A stretch of 64,000 nt of DNA from Burkholderiales bacterium (GTDB taxonomy: Bacteria > Pseudomonadota > Gammaproteobacteria > Burkholderiales > Burkholderiaceae_C): assembly GCA_017307855.1 (NCBI GenBank), contig JAFKGD010000002.1, forward strand, positions 372,001-436,000. The letters are read 5' to 3'. Shown in pieces: positions 38,776-47,971 of the stretch (position 1 is its first letter; each line of letters begins with the position of its first letter). The notes under the pieces were generated by a model, which had not been told where the DNA came from, did no database searches, and saw nothing but the letters and a program-made list of their open reading frames with translations. Both the position numbers and the translations under genes were made by a program.

Positions 38776-41700
38776 TCAGCGGCGCAGCAAGGCCTTCAGC
38801 GCATTCTGCAGACGACGTGCGGTGTTCGCGTCGTGCGGCGCCGCCAGCACGCGTGCCGCGTCCTCGCCCCAGGTTTCTTCGGGCGAGGGTGCATTGCGGC
38901 GCGTGAGCAACTGAAGCTGCAGCAGTCGGCGCGCCGACAGCTGCTCGGCAGGGGTCGGAACGTCGGCCGCCATTTCCAGGCGCAGCATGGCCTCGGCCGC
39001 ATCGCCGCCGGTGGCTGGCGACGACAGGGCGCGCGTCCAGGCCGTGCGCACGGCCGGCGTGACGGCGCGGCCCAGCTCCTGCGCAGGCGGCACCTGATCA
39101 GCGCTGCGCTGTTCCCACGCGCCCAGCAGTTGCGTCAGCGTTTCGCCGTGCGCCTGGGCCTGCAGCTTGCGAAGGGCCATCTGGCTGCGTTCGAGCGCTT
39201 CCCTCTGGGCACGGAAGGCCGCATCGCCCAGACGCGGGCCCCGCGGCGCGTCGTCGCGGCGGTTGCCCCATTCGCCGGTGCGCGCACCACCGTCGCGGCG
39301 GAAGTCACCGCCACGGCCGGGCCCATCCCGTCGATCGCCAGGACGTGCATCACGACGGTCGCCAGGGCGTCCACCGCGTTGGGCCGGCGCCTGCTCGGCA
39401 CGCCTCGCACCTGGACGGTCATCGCCGCGAACCGCCACCACGGGGCGAGGCGCCGGTTTCGGGGCCGCTGCCGCAGGAGCTTCTGCGGCTTCGCTGGCCG
39501 ACGCTGCCGCATCAGAATCGGCCGCGCCATCTGCGGGCGATGACGCTGCGGCATCGGCACCTGCGTCGGCGGGCGCGGCCGCAGGAGCTGCGGACACGGC
39601 AGACGCGGAAGCCGGAGCCGGCGCACCCGCGGCAGGCCCACGCAGCGCGGCTTCGAGGGCCGCCACGGCAGCGCGGATCTGCTGGGCATCGCCGCTGGCC
39701 GTGGCGGCGTCCACCGCGCGCGACGCTTCGAGCACAGCGCGATCGTGTTCACTCACGGCGCTGGCCGCACGCTCACGCTCGGCGCCCTTGCGCTGGAACG
39801 CGTCGTCGATCGGCTTGCGGAAGGCATCCCACAGTTTCTGCTCGTGGCGGCGCTCCAGCGGCACCGACTGTGCCTCGGCCTGCCAGCGTTGTTGCAGCGC
39901 CTTGACGGCGTCGATGCGAAGCATGGGCTGCGCGCCCAGTGCGGTGGCTTCGTCGATGAGCGCCTGGCGTCGCGCCACGCTGGCTTTCTGCGCGGTTTCG
40001 AGCGGCAGGTGAGCTGCGGCGATGGCGGCCTTCCACTGCGGCTGGATGTCGGCATAGGCCTTCTCGCCCAGGTGGCCCGACGCGCGCCAGCGTTCGGCGA
40101 ACTGGTGCAGCGCACGCTGCATGCCGCGCCAGTCGGTGCTGGTGGCATGGGCCTCGGTCCAGGCCTTCACCTCGCCGATGAGCGCCAGGCGATGGGCCTT
40201 GTGCTCGCCGGCCTCGGCCCGCGTCTTCTCCAGCCAGGCTTCGACCACCTTGTGCGCTTCGTTGCAGGCGGCGTCGAAGCGGCGCCACAGCGCATGGTTG
40301 GGCGCGCCGCCCTGGTCGGTCTGCTTCCACTCCTCACGCAGCTTGCGCAGGGCTTCCTGCATCTTGCGGCCCGACAGCACGGGCTGCGGGCGCTCGCGCG
40401 GCGCGCGGGGTTCACGTGGCGGCCGAGGCTCGCGTGCGCCGCGCGCGGGCCTGGCGTCACCGGCAGAGGCGGCTTCGCCTGCCGCAACCGGGGCGTCGCC
40501 CGCCTGGGCGACCGGCGCCCCGGCATCAGCCGGAGCGGCCTCTGCCGTCGAATCCTGCGGCGCATCGGCCGCCGGTGCTTCGGCGGCCTGCGGCTCGGCA
40601 GTGGCCGCGGTGGCATCGACAGCGGCGTCATCCGCCTGCGCCGTCGCTGCTGCGGCGGCGGCAGGCTCCTCGGCCGCAGCCGGTGTCGCAGACGGCTCCT
40701 GCGCGCGGCGCGGCACCAACGCCTCGGCGCGCGCCACGAGTTCTTCGCGCAGTTGGTCGGCGCGCCAACGCTGCCAGCCTTCGAGTTCACCGGCCGCGGC
40801 CAGCGCGGCATTGACTTCGGCTTCGAGCTCGGGGCCGATCAGGCGGCCGTTGTCCTTGAGTGCGGTGCGCAGGGCGCCGGCAGCACCCGCGCTGGCCTTG
40901 CCGTGGCCTTCGGCCACTTCCTGCTGCACACGGGCCAGTGCCTCGCGCACGACCTGACGGGCCTGCTCGCGCACGGCTGGGTCGATCTTCGGACGCGCAG
41001 GCGCCTTGGGCTCCCGCGCTTCGGCCTGGGCCGGCTCGCCCCTGGCCACGCGCAACTCGTCGGCCCACACGGGTACCGGCGGCAGCGGCGCGGCCGGATC
41101 CGTGGCGGCCACGACGGCTTGGCCCAGCGCGGCAGAAAACGCTTCCCACACCGACAGCAATTGCGTGCGCGATGCCTCGAGCTGCGGCGGGAACTTGGCA
41201 TCGACGCTGACCCAGCCGGGATCGGCCGTCAGCGCATCCGCCTGGGCCTGCCAGGCCGGCACGTCAGCGGCCAGGGCCGTGGATGCAGCCTGCGCGCCTT
41301 CCCAGCCCTTGGTGGACAGCACTTCGATGCGTTGCGCCAGCAACACCGCCGCTTCGCGCTGCACCTGCACGCGGTGGTGCAGGTCTTCGATGGCTTTCAC
41401 GCGTTCGGCCAGTTGCGCACGCAGCGTCGCCAGCGGCTCGCGCGAAAGCGGTGCGCCTGCGCGCGCAGCATCGCGCTGCCAGGCCATGGCGTCGGCGATG
41501 TTCAGGCGCGACTGGCCCAGCAGGGCGCTGGCCTTGTCGGCCCATTCGGTCGCCAGCGTCTCCTGGCCGCGCGCACGCTTGAGCTCGTCGAGCTTCTCGC
41601 GCAGCGGACGGGCAGCGCCCTTGTCGCGAGCGCTGAGTTCCTTGAAGACTTCCTGCATGAGTTCGGAGGACGGCTCGGTGGCCAGCCAGTCGCGCACCTT

Positions 41701-41838
41701 GGCGGCGCGCTCGCCCGAAGTGGCGGCCGAGAAGACGCCGCCCGTGGCGACATCGAGCGGATGGGGTTCGGCGGGCTTGGCGGCAGGCGTGTTCACGGCA
41801 GCGGGCGCAGGGGTATTGCGGGACGAAAAGGGAAACAT
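38776..41838 (-). CDS. Large DUF349-repeat protein
   Basis: A 1020-residue cytoplasmic protein with several DUF349 helical repeats (for example WKQTDQGGAPNHALWRRFDA, AERWRASGHLGEKAYADIQP and WRADQLREELVARAEALVPR regions). A long Ala/Pro/Glu/Asp-rich segment (about 410-510) and an Arg/Gly/Asp-rich segment (about 830-900, DRRDARPGDRRDGPGRGG) separate folded parts. The Arg/Gly repeat resembles RNA-binding linkers, but this is inference. The start is ATG 41838 (MFPFSSRNTPAP). DUF349 proteins have no settled function. Its stop side faces mtfA and it lies 106 bases from the DUF748 gene upstream on the same strand. Confidence 0.9.
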   Translation of the reverse strand: MFPFSSRNTPAPAAVNTPAAKPAEPHPLDVATGGVFSAATSGERAAKVRDWLATEPSSELMQEVFKELSARDKGAARPLREKLDELKRARGQETLATEWADKASALLGQSRLNIADAMAWQRDAARAGAPLSREPLATLRAQLAERVKAIEDLHHRVQVQREAAVLLAQRIEVLSTKGWEGAQAASTALAADVPAWQAQADALTADPGWVSVDAKFPPQLEASRTQLLSVWEAFSAALGQAVVAATDPAAPLPPVPVWADELRVARGEPAQAEAREPKAPARPKIDPAVREQARQVVREALARVQQEVAEGHGKASAGAAGALRTALKDNGRLIGPELEAEVNAALAAAGELEGWQRWRADQLREELVARAEALVPRRAQEPSATPAAAEEPAAAAAATAQADDAAVDATAATAEPQAAEAPAADAPQDSTAEAAPADAGAPVAQAGDAPVAAGEAASAGDARPARGAREPRPPREPRAPRERPQPVLSGRKMQEALRKLREEWKQTDQGGAPNHALWRRFDAACNEAHKVVEAWLEKTRAEAGEHKAHRLALIGEVKAWTEAHATSTDWRGMQRALHQFAERWRASGHLGEKAYADIQPQWKAAIAAAHLPLETAQKASVARRQALIDEATALGAQPMLRIDAVKALQQRWQAEAQSVPLERRHEQKLWDAFRKPIDDAFQRKGAERERAASAVSEHDRAVLEASRAVDAATASGDAQQIRAAVAALEAALRGPAAGAPAPASASAVSAAPAAAPADAGADAAASSPADGAADSDAAASASEAAEAPAAAAPKPAPRPVVAVRGDDRPGARRAEQAPAQRGGRPGDRRDARPGDRRDGPGRGGDFRRDGGARTGEWGNRRDDAPRGPRLGDAAFRAQREALERSQMALRKLQAQAHGETLTQLLGAWEQRSADQVPPAQELGRAVTPAVRTAWTRALSSPATGGDAAEAMLRLEMAADVPTPAEQLSARRLLQLQLLTRRNAPSPEETWGEDAARVLAAPHDANTARRLQNALKALLRR

Positions 41839-41943
41839 GGAGCGATGGATTCCAACGACGTGTTCTGGCTCGCGCGCGCCCCGGCCCACCGGATGCCGCG
41901 CGGCGAAACCTCTATTCTCGCGCACCCGCGGCGATGCGGGTTT

Positions 41944-44900
41944 TCACCGCGTCGCCAGCGTGAGTTCGGCGCGCGGCGTCCACGCGCTTGTCGGAGGGGC
42001 GCTGCCCGTGGATGTGGTGGACGAGCGCGGCTGGCCCTGCAGGTGCGGCGCACCGAGAAAAAGCCGCTCGGGCGGCAAGCTCCGGCTCGCCAGATAGTCG
42101 CGCACGACAACGGCGCGCTGCACAGCCAGTTCGCGCATCGCGTCTTCGCTGGCCGGCAGATGGGCCAGCAGCAACGCCTCCATCTCGGGCACGGGCAGAT
42201 CGCGCTGCATGCCCACGAGGTTGCGTGGCTTGCCCTCGATGTCGGAGCGGCGGTAGACGGCGCGCAGCAAGGGCGCATATTCATCGGCGGCCACGGCCGT
42301 CACGCTGGCGGCATCGCGTCCGCCCACGACGGCGGCGCGGCGCTTCTCGGCCAGCACCAGTTGCGCCAGCCGCGCGCGCTGCCAGGCGCTGCGTTCGGCG
42401 TCGAGCCCGGCCGTCCCGACCACCGTCAACCGCAGCGCGGGCCGGTCGGTCAGCGCGCGCGCCACCTTCTCGAGGCCATCCCGCGCATCGGGCTTGAGCT
42501 CTGCCGTACCGGGAACGAACTCGATCGCGCCCATTTCGTCGGCGCCGGCGCCCAGACCTGCCAAAAGCGAGAACGGGGAGGTGATGGCCTTCACCACCAG
42601 ATTGACGATCACCTTGAAGATCACCGGGCCCAGGCTGAACTGCGGGTCGTTGAGCGATCCGCTGATCGGCAGGTCGATGTCGATCACGCCGTTGCGGTCG
42701 GCCAGCAAAGCCACGGCCAGCCGCACGGGCAGGCTGGCCGGCGCGCCCTGCACGGGATCGCCGAAGCTCAGCTGATTGAGGATCAGGCGGTTGCTGGCGG
42801 TGAGCTGGCCATCGGGCTGCACGCGATAGCTCACATCGACGCTGAGCTTGCCGCGCTCGATGCCGTGGCCCGCGTACTTGACGCTGTAGGGCGAGAGCGG
42901 CGGCAGCTCCAGGTCGCGCACCTTGCCCTGGATGTCGAGGGCCAGCGGCTGGGCCAATGGATTGAGCCGGCCAGTGATCTCGAGCGTGGCCGTGCCTTCG
43001 GCGCGACCGCGAAGTTCCAGCGCCGCCATCTGCGGCTGGCCGTCCACGGCTACCGAAGAGAACGCCTCCAGCCGACCCGACAGCTCGCTCAGGTCGGCCG
43101 AGTAGTTCGGGCGCACGAAACGATCGGAAAACAGCACGCGTCCGCCGCTGAGCACGATGGGGCCGAAGTTGATCACGGCCGGCGGCTTGCCGTCGCCCGA
43201 AGCAGCAGCCGCCGGGGCGGACGCCGCTCCAGCCGGGGCCGGCACCCCTTGCGCCACCGGCTGGGGTGATGCCTGCGATGGGGTCTGCCCGTCCTGCTGG
43301 CGCACGATGTCCTGCAGGTTGATGCGCCCGGTTTCGCTGATGCTGATACTGGCGTAGAAGTCGGCCAGCGCGGTTTCGCTCACGTCCACGCGCGTCGGCT
43401 TGCCGGGGGCCATGTCCACGGCCAGCCCGCGCAGCGCGAGGGCGCGCCAGTTGAGCAGTTCCTGCCCGACGCCCAGCGGCGAAGCCGCCGGTACGGCGCG
43501 TGCCGCCGCCGCGCCTGCCGAAGGCGCGGCCTCGGCCTGGGCGCGGGCACGCGCGGTGTTGGCGCGCAAGTCCGCGATCGACACGTCGCCGTTCACCTGC
43601 ACCAGCGGCCCCGCGCTCTGACTGGCGAAGCGAACCCGGCCGCGGAAGCCGGCCTGCGCGCGCAGCAGTTCGATGTTGAGCACTTCCGACAGATAGGACG
43701 AGAACGGGTGAAGCGGAACCGACTCGGCCACCAGTTGGCCCTGCGCTCCCGGCTGGCCCGCCGGCGTGACGCTGCCGTCGAAATCGATGCGGCCAGGGCT
43801 GGCGTTGCTCTCCGCCGACGCCAGCCGCGCCGACAGTTGCAGCGGGAATGCCTTCGTGGCTGCGGGCGACACATCGCGCGCGCGCACGCGCAGGGCGGAA
43901 ACGTCGAGCGCCACGGGCCGGTCTGGCCGGGCGCGGTCGACGAAGGACACGGCGCCACCATCGACTGCGAACTCGCCCAGGGCCAGCGCCCACGGCTTGC
44001 CCTCCGTCGACGCAGCGGCAGCAGGATCACCGGCCCCGGCGGAGCTGCCCTCGCGCAGCCAGCGGCGAGCGAGCCACTCGCCCCCCTCATCGCGTTCGAT
44101 GCGAAGCTGAGGCTGCGTGACCGTGAGACGTCCACCTGCGACACGCCGTTGCGCCAGATCGATACGGGTGTCGGCCACTTCGATCCGGCGCACGCTGGCC
44201 AGCCGCTCGCGGCCCTGCGCAAGGTTCGCGCCCTCCAGCACCAGGGAACGCAGGTTCACCGCCAGCGCGGGCGCCTCCCATTCGAGGGCGATGTCGGCCG
44301 TGGCCGCCCCGGTCAGCGTGGGCACCAGTGCCGTATCCAGATAGGGCTTGATGTGCGCCAGGGCGAAGCCATTGGCACGCAAGTTGGCGCGCGCGGACAG
44401 ATCCGTGCCCTCTGCGTCAAAAACCAGCTCACTGCCCGCCAGCCGGCCCGTGCCCGAGAGCCGCGCCGGAGCGCGCAACGGCCAGGCCACGGCCTGGGCT
44501 TTCAGCGAAAGATCTTCCAACGCGATGCGCGCTGCCGGGCGGACGGCGGCATCGGACCATTGCAGGCGCGCGCCGTCGATGGACGCCTCGGCCAGTTCGA
44601 ACTGCCAGGCACGGGCCGGCGTCGCGGCCCGTGCAGGGTCAGAAGCGGCTGCCGCTGGCAAAGGCGCGGCTGCGTGGCCTGGCGCGCCGCCCATGCTGGC
44701 CAGTCGCAGCCAGTCGATGCGCCCCTGTGCATCCCGGCGGGCCGATACCACGGGCGCGTCGAGCCGCACCGACGCCAGCTTCACGGTGCGCTCCAGCGGG
44801 CGTACGTCGGCCAGTTGCACGTCGAGTTCGTCGAACGACAGCCAGTCGGCATCGGTCGAGTCGGATTTCGCGCGGGCTTCGGCCAGCCGCGCTCGCGACA

Positions 44901-45744
44901 CCTTCACCTGGCCTTCCAGCCTCAATGCGATGGGTTGCTGCTCGAACGCCAGCTTCAGATCGGCGTCGATCACGGCAGCACGCAGACGCACTGGGAGCAC
45001 GTCTGGCATGTAGCCAAGATAGGGCGAGACGTCGAGGCCGGCCAGGTGCAACGTGGCCTCGGCCCGGCGCTTGTCGGCGAACGGCGTCGCTTCGGCGCCG
45101 GTGTCGAAGCGGCTGCCGTTGAGCTCGAACGCCAGGTGCGGCGCCACCTCGACGTCGCGCTGTGACGGCAGGTTGCTGAGGAAGGGCACCCCCAGCGTGA
45201 TCGATCGCACCTCATGCGTGCGGCCGACGGTGTCGTCGAGGAAATCGATGCTGCCTTCGGTCAGCGCGATGTTGTAGAGGGCGAAGCGCAGGTCCGAAGG
45301 CGGCGCGCTTTCTGCGGCGTCGGCCTTCGCGAGCCGCGCCACGATGTCGTCGATGTCGTAGCGGCCGTTGCCCAGGTGATGCAGCGCGAGGCGTGGCGCC
45401 TCCACGCGCACGGCATCGATGACCGGCGCCCAGCGCAGCAGCGACTGCAGTTCCGCATCTATATAGAGACGCCGCACGGCCAACTGGACGCGGCTGCCAT
45501 CGAGGGAAGTGACGGACAGCCCCTCGACCGCGAATTCGAGCGACCAGGGTCGGAAGTCGATGCGTTCGACCGTCACCTTGCGGCCCAGTTGCTCGCTGGC
45601 GAGCTTCTCGATCTGCGCTCGCGCGATGGGGGGCACGGCCAGCCAGGCCACCAGCCAGATCCCGAACAGGGCCGCCACCGCCCAGCCCGCGCGGCGCGTC
45701 CATTTCGACTGCCGCATCGCATTCCACTGCTGCTTGTTCGCCAT
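41944..45744 (-). CDS. AsmA-like DUF748 envelope protein
   Basis: A 1266-residue protein with one N-terminal membrane helix (about residues 19-41, AGWAVAALFGIWLVAWLAVPP). It is followed by long beta-rich DUF748/AsmA-like repeats that start EKLASEQLGRKVTVERIDFRPWSLEFAVEGL. The C-terminal third contains KPPAVINFGPIVLSGGRVLF and SPYSVKYAGHGIERGKLSVD, the best-conserved block, and ends with an OmpA-like segment near VPGTAELKPDARDGLEKVA. AsmA relatives such as TamB and YhdP span the periplasm and are linked to phospholipid transport; this role is inferred here. The start is ATG 45744. Confidence 0.9.
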   Translation of the reverse strand: MANKQQWNAMRQSKWTRRAGWAVAALFGIWLVAWLAVPPIARAQIEKLASEQLGRKVTVERIDFRPWSLEFAVEGLSVTSLDGSRVQLAVRRLYIDAELQSLLRWAPVIDAVRVEAPRLALHHLGNGRYDIDDIVARLAKADAAESAPPSDLRFALYNIALTEGSIDFLDDTVGRTHEVRSITLGVPFLSNLPSQRDVEVAPHLAFELNGSRFDTGAEATPFADKRRAEATLHLAGLDVSPYLGYMPDVLPVRLRAAVIDADLKLAFEQQPIALRLEGQVKVSRARLAEARAKSDSTDADWLSFDELDVQLADVRPLERTVKLASVRLDAPVVSARRDAQGRIDWLRLASMGGAPGHAAAPLPAAAASDPARAATPARAWQFELAEASIDGARLQWSDAAVRPAARIALEDLSLKAQAVAWPLRAPARLSGTGRLAGSELVFDAEGTDLSARANLRANGFALAHIKPYLDTALVPTLTGAATADIALEWEAPALAVNLRSLVLEGANLAQGRERLASVRRIEVADTRIDLAQRRVAGGRLTVTQPQLRIERDEGGEWLARRWLREGSSAGAGDPAAAASTEGKPWALALGEFAVDGGAVSFVDRARPDRPVALDVSALRVRARDVSPAATKAFPLQLSARLASAESNASPGRIDFDGSVTPAGQPGAQGQLVAESVPLHPFSSYLSEVLNIELLRAQAGFRGRVRFASQSAGPLVQVNGDVSIADLRANTARARAQAEAAPSAGAAAARAVPAASPLGVGQELLNWRALALRGLAVDMAPGKPTRVDVSETALADFYASISISETGRINLQDIVRQQDGQTPSQASPQPVAQGVPAPAGAASAPAAAASGDGKPPAVINFGPIVLSGGRVLFSDRFVRPNYSADLSELSGRLEAFSSVAVDGQPQMAALELRGRAEGTATLEITGRLNPLAQPLALDIQGKVRDLELPPLSPYSVKYAGHGIERGKLSVDVSYRVQPDGQLTASNRLILNQLSFGDPVQGAPASLPVRLAVALLADRNGVIDIDLPISGSLNDPQFSLGPVIFKVIVNLVVKAITSPFSLLAGLGAGADEMGAIEFVPGTAELKPDARDGLEKVARALTDRPALRLTVVGTAGLDAERSAWQRARLAQLVLAEKRRAAVVGGRDAASVTAVAADEYAPLLRAVYRRSDIEGKPRNLVGMQRDLPVPEMEALLLAHLPASEDAMRELAVQRAVVVRDYLASRSLPPERLFLGAPHLQGQPRSSTTSTGSAPPTSAWTPRAELTLATR

Positions 45745-45869
45745 CGCCCTGACCTCGCTCTGCCGCCGGCTGCGCCGACGCCTGGCAGTATTGCATGTGA
45801 CATGCCCGGTGGCTCACGGATGTGAGCATCGATGAGCGAATCGGATGGAAACGCGAAAACGGGGGGCCG

Positions 45870-45920
45870 AAAAAACAGAGAGCCCGGCAACCATGGGCCT
45901 TGAGCCGGGTTGCCGGGCTC
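45870..45920 (-). terminator. Intrinsic terminator on the minus strand
   Basis: Perfect 13-base arms (GAGCCCGGCAACC and GGTTGCCGGGCTC) with a 15-base loop. On the minus strand they are followed by TCTG and six Ts. It stands 125 bases before the DUF748 start, with no open reading frame upstream that would need it. Confidence 0.75.
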
Positions 45921-46087
45921 GATGGCTGACGCAAAGGTCCATGCCATCGGGTTCGCAGCCGGGAAGGGAATGGTTCCCGCTGCGGGGCGCAAGAGATTGC
46001 GCCCGGTGGGTTGCCGGAATCTTCCCATTGCCCGCCCTCCAGGGAGAAGCACGGGATCCGCCGGCAGATGCCTGAAGTGCTCAGGCA
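45870..46087 (-). ncRNA. Candidate structured RNA upstream of the DUF748 gene
   Basis: The gene-free stretch 45745-46453 has no good open frame. On the minus strand a possible promoter TTGCCA-N17-TAAGGT (46121 to 46093) precedes a small hairpin GCCTGA/TCAGGC. An extended rod follows: long imperfect arms near 46014-46029 and 45961-45980 pair under an apical hairpin GGGCGCAA/TTGCGCCC (45985-46004). The unit closes with the terminator at 45870-45920. The rod with a central bubble recalls 6S RNA, and CCCTGGAG occurs at a similar place. However, the conserved CCTTGAACC hairpin of 6S is not there. It could also be a leader that attenuates the downstream DUF748 gene. No riboswitch class was recognised. 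Confidence 0.4.
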
Positions 46088-46228
46088 ATGCCACCTTAAT
46101 CGCCATGCCGGCGGATGGCAAAAACTGCTTTTCGATGGGGGCTCTGCCGGCGATTGATCTTTTGCAATCGCACATCGGATGCTTTCGCTGAATCCAACTT
46201 GCAAGCATAAAAAGCAATTCTCTTATTC

Positions 46229-46258
46229 TTGACCAGACATTAGGCGCCTTCCTACAAT
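46229..46258 (+). promoter_or_regulatory. Sigma-70 promoter of the lytic transglycosylase
   Basis: TTGACC at 46229-46234 and TACAAT at 46253-46258 with 18 bases between, in the AT-rich part of the gap. It gives a leader of about 190 bases. The leader contains a stem pairing the CGCTGCCC region near 46320 with GGGCAGCG near 46347. Confidence 0.65.
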
Positions 46259-46453
46259 GCGCCGTCCCCGTTCTTACGGACACTCGACACCGCTGCCGAC
46301 CCCGGCTCAATCGGTTCTGGCGCTGCCCCCAAACTTCATCCTCCCGGGCAGCGAGGACCGATAGCGACCAATCCAACGACGTGCCTTGCCCGTGGTGCCG
46401 CCCTGCTTCAGGGTGCCTGCCTGGTCTTGGCCCGCGCCATGAAAGGAAGTGCT

Positions 46454-47317
46454 ATGACAGCGTTAGGAAGAATGGCCCAGGCCCTGCGCACTTTCGCGTC
46501 GGATGTCACCGAAGGCTTCTTCGAAATCACGCACAACGGCTTCGCCCTGCTGGGGCTGGCCGTCGCCTTTGCCCTGATCACGCTCGTGGCCCGCCCCGAG
46601 CTGCGCCAGGCAGGCGAAGAACGGCTGATGGGCTGGCTGCAGGCCCGCCACATCGCCGCACTGGGCCTGCAACCCGAACCCACGGCCGTCGAGCGCGCGA
46701 CTGCCGCGCATCTTGCCGGCCTGCCCGACCAACAGGCGGCGGTGGCCACCTGGCTCAGCCGCAAGTACCGCGTGGCGCCGGAGCCGCTGGCCGTTCTTGT
46801 GGCCGAGGCCTACGACATCGGACAGCGCACGCGCCTGGATCCGACGCTGATCCTGGCCATCATGGCCGTTGAGTCGAGCTTCAATCCGTTCGCCCAGAGT
46901 TCGGTTGGCGCGCAGGGCCTGATGCAGGTGATGACCAAGGTCCACAGCGACAAGTACGAGAGCTTCGGCGGCACGCTGGCCGCGTTCGATCCGGTCGCGA
47001 ACCTGCGGGTCGGCGTGAAGGTGCTGCAGGAATGCATCGCCCGCGCCGGGTCCGTCGAGGCTGGCTTGCGCTTCTATGTCGGCGCGGCCAACCTCGAGAG
47101 CGACGGTGGCTATGCCAGCAAGGTGCTGGCCGAACATGCGCGCCTGCGCCAGGTGGCCGACGGCCGCCGCGTGCCGACGTTGCCTGTGGTGCCGCCCCCG
47201 GCCGCCATCCAGCCGCCGGTGATGCAGCCGGCGCATTCGATTCCCGTGGACGCCGTGGCACCGCCCAAGACGCTGCCGCCGGCCGCCGACAAGGTGGCCC
47301 TGCTGGCCACGTCCTGA
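46454..47317 (+). CDS. Lytic transglycosylase (SLT domain) with N-terminal anchor
   Basis: A 287-residue murein-cleaving enzyme. One hydrophobic helix (about 27-46, ALLGLAVAFALITLVARP) should anchor it in the inner membrane with the catalytic part outside. The SLT domain (about 125-245) has DPTLILAIMAVESSFNPFAQ with the catalytic Glu, then SSVGAQGLMQVMTKVH. A Pro-rich tail (about 250-287) follows. The start is ATG 46454, with AAGGAAGT just upstream. It converges on the AsnC regulator and has its own promoter; no secretion or pilus genes lie nearby, so a general cell-wall role is likely. Confidence 0.9.
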   Translation: MTALGRMAQALRTFASDVTEGFFEITHNGFALLGLAVAFALITLVARPELRQAGEERLMGWLQARHIAALGLQPEPTAVERATAAHLAGLPDQQAAVATWLSRKYRVAPEPLAVLVAEAYDIGQRTRLDPTLILAIMAVESSFNPFAQSSVGAQGLMQVMTKVHSDKYESFGGTLAAFDPVANLRVGVKVLQECIARAGSVEAGLRFYVGAANLESDGGYASKVLAEHARLRQVADGRRVPTLPVVPPPAAIQPPVMQPAHSIPVDAVAPPKTLPPAADKVALLATS

Positions 47318-47351
47318 GTTCCGCGCCGGGCGCTGCCAGCGGCGCCCGCGT

Positions 47352-47837
47352 TCAACCCGCCGGGATCGGCAGGGCGCCCAGGTCGCCCTTGAACTGCTGC
47401 AGCGAAAAGTAGGTGTGCACGTGCCGAACGCCGGGCAGCCGGTGCAACCGTGTCTGCAGCAGCGCCGAATACGCCTCCAGGTCTCGCGCGACGACCACCA
47501 GCACGAAGTCTTCCGGCCCCGAGATGCCATGGAACAACACGACTTCGGGAATCGCCATCACCGCCTGCTCGAAAGCCACCGAACTGCTGTCGTTCTGGTG
47601 GTCGATGCCCACCATCACGAATGCCAGCACGCCATAGCCCAGCACCTTGCGATCCAGGCGCGCGTGGTAGCCCGCGATCGCGCCCCCCTCTTCCAGCCGC
47701 CTGACTCGCCTCCAGCTCGGTGACTGCGACAGGTGGGCCAGTTGCGCCAGCTCGCCCGAGGTGAGCCGTGCGTTGTTCTGCAGGGCGCCCAGCAGCTTGC
47801 GGTCCGTCGCATCGATGTCCAGCCGTGCTCTTTGCAT
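47352..47837 (-). CDS. Lrp/AsnC-family regulator of the kynurenine cluster (KynR-like)
   Basis: A 161-residue regulator with an N-terminal winged helix (residues 6-60, TDRKLLGALQNNARLTSGEL then LSQSPSWRRVRRLEEGG) and a RAM domain (about 68-145). The SPSWRR recognition-helix start, with Trp, is typical of regulators beside tryptophan or aromatic genes. The start is ATG 47837, with GGAGGA seven bases upstream. It is divergent from the aminotransferase-ridA-kynB-kynA genes. In Pseudomonas aeruginosa the AsnC-type KynR activates kyn genes in response to kynurenine, and the same role is inferred here. Confidence 0.88.
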   Translation of the reverse strand: MQRARLDIDATDRKLLGALQNNARLTSGELAQLAHLSQSPSWRRVRRLEEGGAIAGYHARLDRKVLGYGVLAFVMVGIDHQNDSSSVAFEQAVMAIPEVVLFHGISGPEDFVLVVVARDLEAYSALLQTRLHRLPGVRHVHTYFSLQQFKGDLGALPIPAG

Positions 47838-47917
47838 AATTTTTTCCTCCACCCATGGGCAGGCGTGAAAGTTATTCCTTTTTCTTGCCGCCAGCAAATG
47901 AAGTGCAAGGTGAAGTG

Positions 47918-47940
47918 GGGCCAGACATAGAATTTGGCCC
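47918..47940 (+). promoter_or_regulatory. Promoter-operator of the aminotransferase/kyn cluster
   Basis: The -10-like TAGAAT (47928-47933) lies inside an inverted repeat GGGCCA-N11-TGGCCC, 40-50 bases before the aminotransferase start and followed by GTTTTC. No good -35 is seen, so activation by the divergent regulator is likely. The same hairpin could act as an attenuator in RNA. Confidence 0.45.
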
Positions 47941-47971
47941 GTTTTCATCGTTGCAGCGAGATTTCCCTTCA

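Noticed and set aside
45870-46087. Naming the structured gap as 6S RNA outright
   Set aside because: The rod shape and CCCTGGAG are suggestive, but the conserved 3' CCTTGAACC hairpin is missing. It is kept as a generic candidate RNA.
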